Of a stretch of DNA of 64,000 nucleotides, positions 8,022-16,968 are shown piece after piece. The DNA comes from Rugamonas sp. A1-17 (GTDB lineage Bacteria; Pseudomonadota; Gammaproteobacteria; Burkholderiales; Burkholderiaceae_D): the NCBI GenBank assembly GCA_025548565.1, contig JAJLPB010000003.1:186001-250000 (forward strand), read 5' to 3'. The translations under genes and the position numbers were made by a program. The notes under the pieces were generated by a model that did not search any database, was not told the origin of the DNA, and saw nothing but the letters and a program-made list of their open reading frames with translations. Position 1 is the first letter of the stretch; each line of letters begins with the position of its first letter.

Positions 8022-9607
8022 TCAAGATTCAGCTTTTAAGCCAAGTTTGGCATGCTTGTGATTAACTGCCGCTTTCACTTCTTGTTCATCGTGTCGATGT
8101 GTGGATGGGATGTCGTGATCGGCATGTTTCTCGTGTTTGTCTCGTTCGTTCTCCAGCAACGCCTTCTCATGTTCTGCGGCCGAGGGCAGATAGAACGGCG
8201 TATAGAAAAGATGGCGGGAATAACCATTTCTCTTTATATCTTCCGCTAATTCATGTCCAACGGCGCTCTTGATGTTCTTTACAATCCAAGCGCGACTCAT
8301 CTGTACAATAACGTCGCTCGATGTTCCTGTGTGCGGTGCTACCGGCGCTTTTGTTGCTTGTATATTTTCCTTTGGTACCACCCCAGGACGTCCAGGTCTG
8401 CCAGGGCGCCCACCGCCAGTCGGAACTGGCGGTCCATTAGGTTCACCCGCGCTCGTATCCGGCTCCAACAATTCCTCAGACTTTGGCAGCGCCTTGTCCT
8501 TGAGCCGGCGGGCATTATCCAACAGCCTGCCTTTCACGCCCGGCTTAATGGACGGGTTTTTGGGTGTCTTCCCCACGATCGACGCCTTCGATTCCACGAT
8601 CGCATACGGCTTGCCGCCATTGTGCGGGTCTCCTATTTGCACTTTCCACACGCCGTCAATCCCCGTGCCGTGCGCTTTCAGGGCGAACAACGAATTGAGC
8701 CGGGTCGCTTCGTTGAGTTTGCCAGGAAAGGTCTTGCTCGGCTTTTCCTTCCATTCGCCTTGCGTCCCCATGTCGTGTCGGCTCCACCCTTTGCCCCAGC
8801 CGTAATTTTCATACAGAAAATAGTCGGTAATATGTTCACCTACAATGCCAGTCAGGGTATTGCTGACACCTTCGACGACGCTGGTGCCGAGCGAGGTATT
8901 GACCGCATTGTTCGATGTGCTAGGTGTGGGTGCGTTGTGGCCGGCTTCGGCGACTTTGGGATCTTTCTTGTCCGGCTTCTTTTTCGCCGGATCGACCTTG
9001 CCTTGAGGGCCGCTGACCCGCGCCGCATTGTTGCGTTGCTTGGTCTTCCAGTGGGCCAACTTGAGTGTGACAAGCATCACCATGGCCGGCAACTGGGCGC
9101 GCACTGTGCTCATGCAGGTGCTCAACGCGAGCCGTCCTTCGACGGGCAGGTCGTCGTACAGCCACGAACCTTCGATCGCGCTCTGCACAGTGCCGAGCTG
9201 GTTCTTCAGGCCGACCGCGTCGAATAATTTGTCGAGCAGGAGTTCCGGGCTGGTGTGGATGCCGACTTTGTCGCAGACCATGCGCAGCACGTCGAACAGA
9301 ATCGGCGCAAAGCGTTCGGGATGCTTGTTGACGATGCGGATCGTTTTCTTGACGCCGCCGCCCGCACCAGGTATCCACCCCACCAGCGCCAGGACCAAGT
9401 CGAATTTGGCTTCCATCTGGTCTTCCGCCGACGTGCTGTTGTGGAGCGTCAGCATGCATGTGATGGTGTCGTAGACATTGATCGCCTGGCCCAGGAAGGG
9501 AACGAGTCCGGTGGCTACGGCGACGCTGATCTCTTCGATGGCGCTGGGATGGCCGCGCTGTCGGTTTCCCCCGCTTGAGGTGCCGTGGTCGCAGGTGCGT
9601 CGCTCAT
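8022..9607 (-). CDS. PoNe-like DNase effector of the type VI secretion system, probable frameshift near the start
   Basis: The long frame from about 9570 to 8022 encodes a hydrophobic N-terminal part (AIEEISVAVATGLVPFLGQA), a Lys-rich linker and a nuclease-like region with GTGIDGVWK and YAIVESKAS, giving the Asp and Glu-x-Lys expected of a PD-(D/E)xK fold as in PoNe. A Gly/Pro-rich stretch (PTGGGRPGRPGRPG) follows. The C-terminus is charged and His-rich. The vgrG stop overlaps an ATG at 9607 (ATGA), the expected coupled start, but that frame (MSDAPATTAPQAG...) reaches a stop after 30 codons. One missing base between about 9580 and 9545 would join it to the long frame. Either the gene is broken, the sequence has an error, or translation starts elsewhere. 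Confidence 0.7.
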
Positions 9608-12600
9608 TGGATATCCCTTCCAGCCATGCTGTACAGCAGCGACTCGACATCGTCTGCATCGATGGAATGGCCGTGTTTTTTCAGCTCGTCTATCACGTTT
9701 TCCAAGGTGGTCTTTCCAGCGTCTTTGACGCTCTCCGGTGTGAACGGTGTAGGGTCTTCTCCGAAATAGACCTTGACCGCCCCCTGCGGAATGTTTTCCA
9801 GGCGGGCGTGACCTTTGGCGTCCAGCTTGCCGACACTTGAGGTGCCGTCAGCGAATTCGGCGCGGTACGCGCCGCCAGCGACAGGCGTCAAGTCCGGCCA
9901 GTGATGGTTGAATTCGACGAAGTTCTTGATTTGGTCAGCCTTCGGCAGCGGTGGCAGGACGGGCGCGGAGGATGCGGGCCCAGTCAGTTCCTTCATGCTG
10001 GCCTTGAACGTCATCGTTCCCGGCCCGTGAATCATGATGTTGCCGCCTTCGAGCTTGATGTAGGCGCCTTGCGAAGTCAGCAGCACATGCTCCTTGGCCG
10101 CGACCGACACGCTCTTGGTGGTGCTCGCCACCGTGATGGCCTTGTCGGCCGTGATGCGCGTTTCGGCCGACTGGCTTTGGCTGGACAGCTTGCCGCTGGC
10201 CGCGTGCAGCATGATGCCCGTTTCCTGGTTCGGCTTGTCCTTGCTGTCAGCCTTGCCATACGTGAACAGGCTGATGCCGCCCTTGACGGCATACAGGCTG
10301 TTGCCCTGGGCAGCAAAGTTGATGTCCTGGCCGGCCGTGATGCTGCTGGTGTCGCCTGCGCTGATGACCGCGGCGGCAGGTGTGGTCGCCGCGATGCCGG
10401 CAGGGCTCGACAACTGCAGATGCGCCTCGGCGTAGGCTGTTACCTCGCCAGCGCCGCCGGCACCGTCGCTGCTGGACGCTTTGCTCTCCGTCGCTTCGAT
10501 GACGGCGCCGCTGTGTGCCATTTGCACGATCGATGGCAGCTTCTCGGGCACTGGCTCGGTCTGGCCCTTGTCATCCTTGAGCATGGCATTGTGCTTTTGC
10601 GCCGTTGTGGCAAGCGCCGTCTGCAAGTGCAGGCTCTGGTCGATCTGCGCCAGCGCTTCGCGGCTGTCCAACTGCTGGCCATTGCCGCCGTTGCGCGCAT
10701 CGGTCGACAACAACATGCCCTGGCCTGCGCGCAGCGCAGCGCTATGCTCCGTCTTCAGTTCGGCGCCGAAGCCTGCCGTTTGTCGGCGCTGGTTATCGGT
10801 CTGATGGCGGAGGTGGCCGAGATTCAATTCATCTGTGCCCAGATACGCCGTCGCGTGCCGTTGCAGCGCCACGCGCGACTCTCCCGGCGTATCGTCGAAC
10901 ACCATCTGGCTGTAGGCGCCGCTGCCGGCCTGGCTGCTGGCCATGGCCTGCGACTTGATGCCCGACAGCACCGCCGGATGCGCGTGCGCGCCGCCATCGC
11001 CGGGGAACCAGGCCGGCGCATTGCCGGTCGCCACGCCGGCGCCTTGGCTGACCTGGTTGTGCTGGGCGTCACCCTGCCCCTTGCCGTTGTAGACGCTGCC
11101 GATCACCACCGGCCGGTCGATATTGCCGTCGATGAAATCGATCAGCACTTCGCTGCCAACGCGCGGCACCGCCACCGCTCCCCAGTTGGCGCCGGCCACC
11201 GACGCCAACGACGTGGCGATCCGCACCCAGGTGCCGGCCTGGTCGTCGCCGGGCGCGCCGGTATGGCCGTACGGCGCAGGATGGTTCAGGCGGCTGTGGC
11301 TCTGGCCGCCGCGCTGCCAATGGAACTGCACCTTGATGCGATGGTCGCGGTCGGTATGGATGACCGCGCCTGCCGGCCCCACCACCACGGCGGTCTGCTG
11401 TCCGCGCACGGTCGGCTTGGGATGCAGCACACGGCCATGGCCATCGACGTCGCTGCTGCGGTAAGGCACGCTACTGCGGATGGCGTCGACACGGTTGCGG
11501 TACAGCGGACGTTCGCCCTTGTCCTGGCCCACCGCGTGCAGGCTGCCCGACTGCTCCCGGGCGATGGTCTGCGCCAGCGCGCTCAGTCCCAGCAGACCGC
11601 TGACCTGGTGCTTGATGTCCGTGCTCAGATTGTTGTGCGCCAGATGCAGCACGCGCAAGGCGACAAAGGTACGGTCGCCGTCGCCGGCCGCCAGGTCGAG
11701 CTGGGCCTGGCCGGTCAGTGTGAAGGTCGTGCCGGGCGCCAGCGTGCGCACCGTGCCCGCGCCCACATGGGTTTCGCGCGGCACGGCCAGCGCCTGCAAC
11801 TGCCGGTCGGCTATGCGCTGGCCGTGCTCGCGCGACTGGTAGGCGTAGGCGCCCGGTGTGTCGCGGCTGCTGTACGACTGCCCGCCGATCATCTCGCCGG
11901 CCGCGCCGACCGGCCGCGTGTTATTGCTGCGGTAGTCCCAGCTTGACACTTCCAGCGTGTCCGGTGTCCACCGCGCTTCGGTGCGCCAGCGGTCCATGCT
12001 GTCCTCGCGCATCACGGCGCCGGGCTGGCTGAAGCGCACCACCGGCTGCGCGTTCGGCTGGAAGCTGCCGTTGTGATCGGCGATCACCATGACGTGGCTG
12101 CCGAAGGTGTCGCTGTCGGGCGCGCCGCTGTGTTCGAAGTAGTAGAACAACCCCTCTTCGCGCATCAGCCGCTCGGCGAAGTCGAGGTTGGATTCCTGGT
12201 ACTGGCAGGTCAGTGAGCGCACCGGATAGACGCCCGGGTCCTGCACGTCGAAGCGCCAGTCCGGCACCAGCTTGCCCACGCTCTCCCAGCTTTGAAACAG
12301 CGCCGACAGGATGTCGAGCACGTTCTTGTCCTGGAACACGCGGCTGTCGCGGCCATGGTGCAGGAAGCTGTACCACGGGCCGATGGTCAGCGCATAGCGC
12401 GCCAGGCCGCCATCGGCGCCGAGCAGGGCGACGTCGGTAATATGGCCGTGAAAATATCGCGGCCCGCCGATCAGCGCGGTATCGAGCTCCAGCAGCGCCG
12501 GCTGGCCCAGCAGTGACTTCAGCGAAATATCGGCATTGCTCGACAGCGCCGTCACATGCAGCGCATAGCACTGACTGATGCTTTCTTCGCCGCGCAGACA

Positions 12601-12687
12601 TTCGACGACAAGCACGTCCGACCCCAGCGGTGTAGCCAGGCGCAACAGGCGCGTTTCTTGAGTGAAACTGGTCAGGAGATCTAACAT
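9604..12687 (-). CDS. vgrG: VgrG spike protein of the type VI secretion system with C-terminal extension
   Basis: 1027 residues. The gp27-like base (about 10-340, with LTCQYQESNLDFAERLMREE) leads to the gp5-like OB domain (about 420-530, with HTDRDHRIKVQFHWQRGG and PRVGSEVLIDFIDGNIDRPV). A beta-helical DUF2345 region follows (about 690-890). The last 90 residues (GGAYRAEFADGTSSVGKLDA onward) look like a transthyretin-type fold used to carry effectors. VgrG trimers tip the injected Hcp tube and puncture target cells. The effector start overlaps the stop, and no other T6SS structural gene is near, so this is an orphan vgrG-effector-immunity island served by a machine encoded elsewhere. Confidence 0.93.
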   Translation of the reverse strand: MLDLLTSFTQETRLLRLATPLGSDVLVVECLRGEESISQCYALHVTALSSNADISLKSLLGQPALLELDTALIGGPRYFHGHITDVALLGADGGLARYALTIGPWYSFLHHGRDSRVFQDKNVLDILSALFQSWESVGKLVPDWRFDVQDPGVYPVRSLTCQYQESNLDFAERLMREEGLFYYFEHSGAPDSDTFGSHVMVIADHNGSFQPNAQPVVRFSQPGAVMREDSMDRWRTEARWTPDTLEVSSWDYRSNNTRPVGAAGEMIGGQSYSSRDTPGAYAYQSREHGQRIADRQLQALAVPRETHVGAGTVRTLAPGTTFTLTGQAQLDLAAGDGDRTFVALRVLHLAHNNLSTDIKHQVSGLLGLSALAQTIAREQSGSLHAVGQDKGERPLYRNRVDAIRSSVPYRSSDVDGHGRVLHPKPTVRGQQTAVVVGPAGAVIHTDRDHRIKVQFHWQRGGQSHSRLNHPAPYGHTGAPGDDQAGTWVRIATSLASVAGANWGAVAVPRVGSEVLIDFIDGNIDRPVVIGSVYNGKGQGDAQHNQVSQGAGVATGNAPAWFPGDGGAHAHPAVLSGIKSQAMASSQAGSGAYSQMVFDDTPGESRVALQRHATAYLGTDELNLGHLRHQTDNQRRQTAGFGAELKTEHSAALRAGQGMLLSTDARNGGNGQQLDSREALAQIDQSLHLQTALATTAQKHNAMLKDDKGQTEPVPEKLPSIVQMAHSGAVIEATESKASSSDGAGGAGEVTAYAEAHLQLSSPAGIAATTPAAAVISAGDTSSITAGQDINFAAQGNSLYAVKGGISLFTYGKADSKDKPNQETGIMLHAASGKLSSQSQSAETRITADKAITVASTTKSVSVAAKEHVLLTSQGAYIKLEGGNIMIHGPGTMTFKASMKELTGPASSAPVLPPLPKADQIKNFVEFNHHWPDLTPVAGGAYRAEFADGTSSVGKLDAKGHARLENIPQGAVKVYFGEDPTPFTPESVKDAGKTTLENVIDELKKHGHSIDADDVESLLYSMAGRDIQ

Positions 12688-13088
12688 GAAGGCGGGGTTA
12701 TTGATTTGCTATGCTTTGGCCCCGCATTACACATCAGAAGCTCATTTCGAGCAAGAGTGATTCAATTGAATCGTTTACTACCGAGGGCACGTGACTTCAA
12801 AGCATTGTGGGAATGTGTGATATTTCCATTTCAGCAAGGAAGTATCCTGATAAAAAGCCGATTTCGGCTGCGGATTCAACCGGTCACGCGCACGTCCGTA
12901 GTGGCCGCACAGCACACGCTACTCACCAGACCATCAGGTGGTGGTTTGGCATGCGAATCGCTGGCGGGCCTGCGACGCTAAATGATGGTGGATGTCCTCT
13001 ATGGGAGCGGAAAGCCGCATATGCGGCGCGAGTGTGGTAGGAGAGGCTAAAGTAATGTCTAGTAACTTAATGATATAAACGATTTATA
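12688..13088. other. Spacer upstream of vgrG, no supported gene
   Basis: 400 bases without a convincing gene on either strand. A 14-bp perfect palindrome GATTCAATTGAATC lies at 12759-12772, about 70 bases before the vgrG start, and could be a regulator site. A second, GCCGCATATGCGGC, lies at 13014-13027. The rest has mixed composition, as expected of old mobile-element debris. Confidence 0.4.
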
Positions 13089-13254
13089 CTATATTCCAAT
13101 TTTGATTAATCGGCTTACTGCCGAATGCGCCCAAGTGCCATTGCGCATGGTCTTCTGGCCATCTTCGTTTAACCGGTTAGCGATCCGCATCATAGTCATT
13201 TTTTGTTGTTGATAGTTCTTGTTGGCGCCAAATTGGCATTCGATGGCAAAGTTA
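13089..13254 (-). pseudogene. Recombinase-like C-terminal scrap
   Basis: The minus-strand frame is open from an upstream TAA (just beyond 13254) to TAG at 13089-13091. It contains MMRIANRLNEDGQKTMRNG followed by TWAHSAVSRLIKIG. The pattern 'IAxxLNxxGxxTxxGxxWxxxxVxRLI' is that of the DNA-binding end of large serine recombinases. No catalytic domain is present. An internal ATG at 13199 would give only 36 residues. It probably marks the far edge of the accessory region, just before the oxidase operon ends. Confidence 0.35.
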
Positions 13255-13274
13255 TGATTCCAGCCGTGGCAATG

Positions 13275-14405
13275 TTATCCGACTAGGGACAATCTTATCG
13301 GCTGACCAAGCGAATTCTGGTGCAATTGGCGCCAGAATGGCGCATTTGGCCAGCGCTGTTCCCAGTTGTAGTAGGTATTGCGCATAACGAGGTAGCGTCG
13401 ATAGTCCTCGGCGATGCCGTTCGCGCAGGCTGCGCCGGCATGGTTATGGATCGCCTGCGCCGCATTGATTCCATTACTTATCGCCTTGACGATGCCCTGG
13501 GAGGTGATGGGATCGTAAGCGCAGGCGGCATCGCCGATGGCTATCCAGTCCGCCCCGTGCAGCCGGTCAAGGCTGTAGGACGGCGCTGGAAAACTGAGCA
13601 CTTCCATGGCCAGCGGCGCGCTGTTGCCTGTCAGCCTGGCGGTGTTGGGCGCCGCCGCAAGCGCGCTCAGCCAGCGCTCCGGGTGTTGCAAGTGCAATGC
13701 CTTGACGGTGGCCGCATCGCTGTAAAAGGTCAGCAGCAGGCTGGCGTCGGGCAGGTGGGCGGCATACCACCAGCCATGCTCTACCGCCTCCAGATGCGTC
13801 AGTCCCGATTGGGGGGCATCCGCCGGCGGGGCGAAGCGCATCGCCAGGCACACCAGCGGCAGCGTGTCGAGCTTGCGGCTACCGCGCTGGCGCGCAAACA
13901 CTGCGCGCGCGCCGCTGGCATCCACGACAAAGTCCGCGTGGACCGTGGTCTGCCGATGATCGGTTTCCAGCTGCAGGCAGAAGCCGCGGCTGTCGGCTGG
14001 CGCGGAGGATACCAGGGTGGTGAGCATGCGCAGCTCCGCCCCCGCTTGCTGCGCTTGCGTTGCCAGCAGGCGGTTGAAGTGTGCGCGGTCGAGATGCCAG
14101 CCGTGCCCAAGCGGATCCATCAACGCATCGTTGTAGCCGCGCCGCGCGCTACCCCAGTAGGAACAGCTGCCATGGCAGGGCGCGTGCCCTTGCGCCAGGA
14201 AAACCGGCGCCAGCCCCAGCTGATGCAACAAGGGATTGGCCGACGGCGGCAGGCTCTCGCCGATGCGGAATTGCGTGTAGTCGCCGGCCTCGATCAGCAA
14301 CACCGCCTGCATGCCCTGACGCGCCAAGGTCAGCGCGCAGGCGCTTCCGGCCGGTCCGCCGCCAATGACGGCGACCCGGTAGCGCGGCGTCGGCGATGCC
14401 GTCAC
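13275..14405 (-). CDS. lodB: LodB-like FAD-dependent oxidoreductase, cofactor-maturation flavoprotein
   Basis: 376 residues. The N-terminal FAD-binding motif is VIGGGPAGSACALTLARQG, followed by GESLPPSANPLL, the family mark of tryptophan halogenase/LodB-type flavoproteins; the second FAD motif is IGDAACAYDPITSQGI. In Marinomonas, LodB is needed to build the cysteine tryptophylquinone cofactor of LodA, so this protein very likely hydroxylates or crosslinks the target residues of the LodA-like partner. It starts with GTG overlapping the stop of that gene (GTGA). No signal peptide is visible, so it acts in the cytoplasm. It is the last gene of the five-gene oxidase operon. Confidence 0.88.
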   Translation of the reverse strand: MTASPTPRYRVAVIGGGPAGSACALTLARQGMQAVLLIEAGDYTQFRIGESLPPSANPLLHQLGLAPVFLAQGHAPCHGSCSYWGSARRGYNDALMDPLGHGWHLDRAHFNRLLATQAQQAGAELRMLTTLVSSAPADSRGFCLQLETDHRQTTVHADFVVDASGARAVFARQRGSRKLDTLPLVCLAMRFAPPADAPQSGLTHLEAVEHGWWYAAHLPDASLLLTFYSDAATVKALHLQHPERWLSALAAAPNTARLTGNSAPLAMEVLSFPAPSYSLDRLHGADWIAIGDAACAYDPITSQGIVKAISNGINAAQAIHNHAGAACANGIAEDYRRYLVMRNTYYNWEQRWPNAPFWRQLHQNSLGQPIRLSLVG

Positions 14406-16573
14406 GGTTTGGCCGGCGAACCAGGCGGTGGATAGACGGCGTCGATCGCGGTGTTGCGCCAGGATTCGGCCAGATTGCTGTCGTCGGTGGTGAACAGGCT
14501 GGCCACCTCCAGGTACAGGTCCCTGCTCTCCGGCGGGTTGGCCATCGGTGGGGAGATGGCGGTAATTTGAAGCACCACGCCGATCTTGTCCCAGTCCTGC
14601 AGGAACTGCGCACGCTGCTGGTAGCGGCCGACATGCAGCGCTGGCCGGTCGATTTTATTCTGCGGGTCCGGCGCCCTCGGCACGTCGGCACGGGTACCGG
14701 GCCCGCGCACCGAGAAGCGGGGCGCTGGCAGTTGCCCGCCGCTGGCCACCAGATCGTCGTAGGTGTAGACCGCGACCGGACGCTGCGCTGGCCAGGAGGA
14801 GTACAGCAGCGTGTTGGGCCGGATGGTATCCGGGTCGGTGACCACCGCGGTGGCTTCGGCGATGGCTTGCTCCGTGTCATACAGGTCGCCGCCAGGATTC
14901 GGCGCCGGCATGTGGGTGGCGCAGGAGTTATAGTCGGTATGCCACGGCAGCGCCATGAACTTGGACAGGTCGCCAGGTTGCACCGGCGTGTCGCGCAAGG
15001 GGGTGTAGCCGATGCCGAGTAACGGCTGCTGCGCGACGGCGTCGCGATAGTTCAGGCGTTGCCGGTTGATGCGGAACGGGCCGCCGCTGTCGTGCCGCTG
15101 CCAGCTCCGCTGGTACAAGTTGGTATCGCGCACGATAAAGCTCATCTCGATGCCGGGACTGAAACGTCCACCCAGGCAGTTGAACAGCACGGTCTTGTCC
15201 AGCGCCTCGCCGGCCGCCAGCACTGGCGCCGGCTCGCTGCCGTTCGCGTACAAGTCATGCGCCCACTGGCCCATGAAGAAGTATTGTGCCGGGGTCAGCG
15301 ACAGCAGGCTCTTGTTGGCGTCACCCAGCGACAGCGGCATCATGGGCGCGGCTGTGGCCGGCTCATGGTCCTGGCCGGGCGGACGCAGGAAGTTCATGAT
15401 CTTGAATCCGTTGCGCTGGTCAGCCTTCATGTCGGCGAACAGGTCGTGCCCTTTGATGGCCCTGGATGGCAGGAAGGTGGTCCATTTTTGCAGCGCGGCG
15501 GCGCGCAGGACCGGCAGCACTTCGGCGTCAAAGTCGGTGCGGTAGCCGGACTGGTAACGCTGGCTGGCGTAAACCGCCGGCCGTAGCGCTAGCTGCTCCA
15601 GCCAGGTGCAGTAGAGCTCGTCCCACAGGGTGACCACGTTGGGATTTTGCGGCGCGTAGGCCGGATCGGTGGCGATCACCCACGCGCCACCCTCGACCTC
15701 GCGCGCGCTGCCGTCGGCAAACAGCAGGATGGCGCTGACCGGGCCATCGGACACATCGTCGAACCAGTTATTGTTGTTGACGTCGCCATCGAGCGCCGCG
15801 CCGGGCACGTGCTTGCCCAGCGCGTCGAACGCGCAGGCCTTGCCGTAACCGCCAAGCACCACCAGGCGCCCCGTGCTCTCCGTGCTGAGCGCCCCCAGCG
15901 AGCGGATCACGCTGCCGGGTCCGGCGCTGCCTGGCGGCGTCGCGTCGCCCGGCAGCGGGAAGGACACCGGATAGTTCGGCGCGGCGCAGATGGCGGCGCT
16001 GGCGGCGTCGCCGTAGCAGGGCGTGGTCCCGGCGTCGAACTGGATCGCATGTTGCGCGCTGCCCAGCAGCGCGCGCGGCCCGGCATCGATGACGAGCTTG
16101 CTCAGGCGCGACGCATTGTCGAGGGCGCCGAAATCCGGATTCCGCAGCGCGGGCAATTTGCCGCCGGCGAAAGGCTGGACACCATCGCCGCCTTGCCAGC
16201 TGTTGGCCTTCTTGTTCGCCAGATGCACGGTCCAGATGATGTCCGCGACCACCTTGCCGTCCACCACGCTGCCGGGCTGCACTTCGCTGGCCGGGCCGGC
16301 CGGCCAGGTTTCCGCGCCGTCGGCGCTGTCGAAGGCATACTGGTAAATGCGGAACCGCGCCGCCTGCCGTTTCAGCCTGCCGCGGCTGTCGCGCAGTTCG
16401 GTGCTGAGTATGGTGTCGCGTTCGGTGCCCGGCCTGATCGGCAGGCCGCCGGTGGTGTCCTGGCCGGGCTGGCGCATGCCGGCCATGCTTTCCGGGCCGA
16501 GGTAGTATTCCTCGCTGCTGCCGACGCGGGCAATGCCGATGGCCGGATGTATCCTTAGACCTGTGTACGCCAT
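14402..16573 (-). CDS. lodA: LodA-like quinoprotein amino-acid oxidase (CTQ cofactor)
   Basis: 723 residues from the ATG at 16573, which has AGGAGA 8 bases before it; an upstream in-frame start is less likely. Family marks are IHPAIGIARVGSS at the N-terminus, DVNNNNWFDDVSDGPV, and the two cofactor regions: Cys about 466 in NCLGGRFSPGIE and Trp about 544 in FMALPWHTDYNSC. In LodA these residues become cysteine tryptophylquinone. Known members oxidise lysine at the epsilon amine or glycine, giving ammonia and hydrogen peroxide, and some are antibacterial through the peroxide. The substrate here cannot be read from sequence. No classical signal peptide is seen, while the two upstream copper enzymes have one. 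Confidence 0.9.
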   Translation of the reverse strand: MAYTGLRIHPAIGIARVGSSEEYYLGPESMAGMRQPGQDTTGGLPIRPGTERDTILSTELRDSRGRLKRQAARFRIYQYAFDSADGAETWPAGPASEVQPGSVVDGKVVADIIWTVHLANKKANSWQGGDGVQPFAGGKLPALRNPDFGALDNASRLSKLVIDAGPRALLGSAQHAIQFDAGTTPCYGDAASAAICAAPNYPVSFPLPGDATPPGSAGPGSVIRSLGALSTESTGRLVVLGGYGKACAFDALGKHVPGAALDGDVNNNNWFDDVSDGPVSAILLFADGSAREVEGGAWVIATDPAYAPQNPNVVTLWDELYCTWLEQLALRPAVYASQRYQSGYRTDFDAEVLPVLRAAALQKWTTFLPSRAIKGHDLFADMKADQRNGFKIMNFLRPPGQDHEPATAAPMMPLSLGDANKSLLSLTPAQYFFMGQWAHDLYANGSEPAPVLAAGEALDKTVLFNCLGGRFSPGIEMSFIVRDTNLYQRSWQRHDSGGPFRINRQRLNYRDAVAQQPLLGIGYTPLRDTPVQPGDLSKFMALPWHTDYNSCATHMPAPNPGGDLYDTEQAIAEATAVVTDPDTIRPNTLLYSSWPAQRPVAVYTYDDLVASGGQLPAPRFSVRGPGTRADVPRAPDPQNKIDRPALHVGRYQQRAQFLQDWDKIGVVLQITAISPPMANPPESRDLYLEVASLFTTDDSNLAESWRNTAIDAVYPPPGSPAKP

Positions 16574-16596
16574 CTTGTTCTCCTGTGAGCTACGTC

Positions 16597-16959
16597 TTAT
16601 GGCAGCATGCCGTCCCGAACCCATTGGTCGAAAATATCGATCGCCTGCTGCGGCATGCGGCCGTCCGGCGGCATCGGGTGCGGCGCGGATGTCACCCAGT
16701 CCTCGGCGCCGCCGCCTTGCCTGCGCAGCCGCTGCGCGGGGGGAACCTGCCAGTTGCCGTCGTTGTCGCGGTCGTAGCCGTGGATGGCGACCTGTATCGC
16801 GTAATGGAATTCCTTGACGCTGGCGTAATCGTTCAGATACAGGATCTTCAGACCCGCGCCATTGGGCGCATTGATCGGCGGGGCCTGGTTCTGCATGTCG
16901 TTCGCGTATTTGAAGAACAAGACCAGTACGTCACGCATGAAACTCTTCGGTTCGCTCAT
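16597..16959 (-). CDS. Small unknown protein between tyrosinase and the LodA-like oxidase
   Basis: 120 residues, no signal peptide, no membrane segment. The N-terminal half is helical (SFMRDVLVLFFKYANDMQ) and the end has a conserved-looking PDGRMPQQAIDIFDQWVRDG. It lies 9 bases after the tyrosinase stop and 23 bases before the LodA-like start, so it is surely co-transcribed. I do not recognise it. Position suggests an accessory protein of the tyrosinase (a copper-loading helper) or of the LodA-like oxidase, but the sequence shows no obvious metal motif such as CxxC or repeated His/Met. Confidence 0.75.
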   Translation of the reverse strand: MSEPKSFMRDVLVLFFKYANDMQNQAPPINAPNGAGLKILYLNDYASVKEFHYAIQVAIHGYDRDNDGNWQVPPAQRLRRQGGGAEDWVTSAPHPMPPDGRMPQQAIDIFDQWVRDGMLP

Positions 16960-16968
16960 ATTGCGCCC

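Noticed and set aside
13014-13027. Palindrome GCCGCATATGCGGC, considered as part of a group II intron end
   Set aside because: No reverse transcriptase and no recognisable domain V; left as an isolated palindrome.
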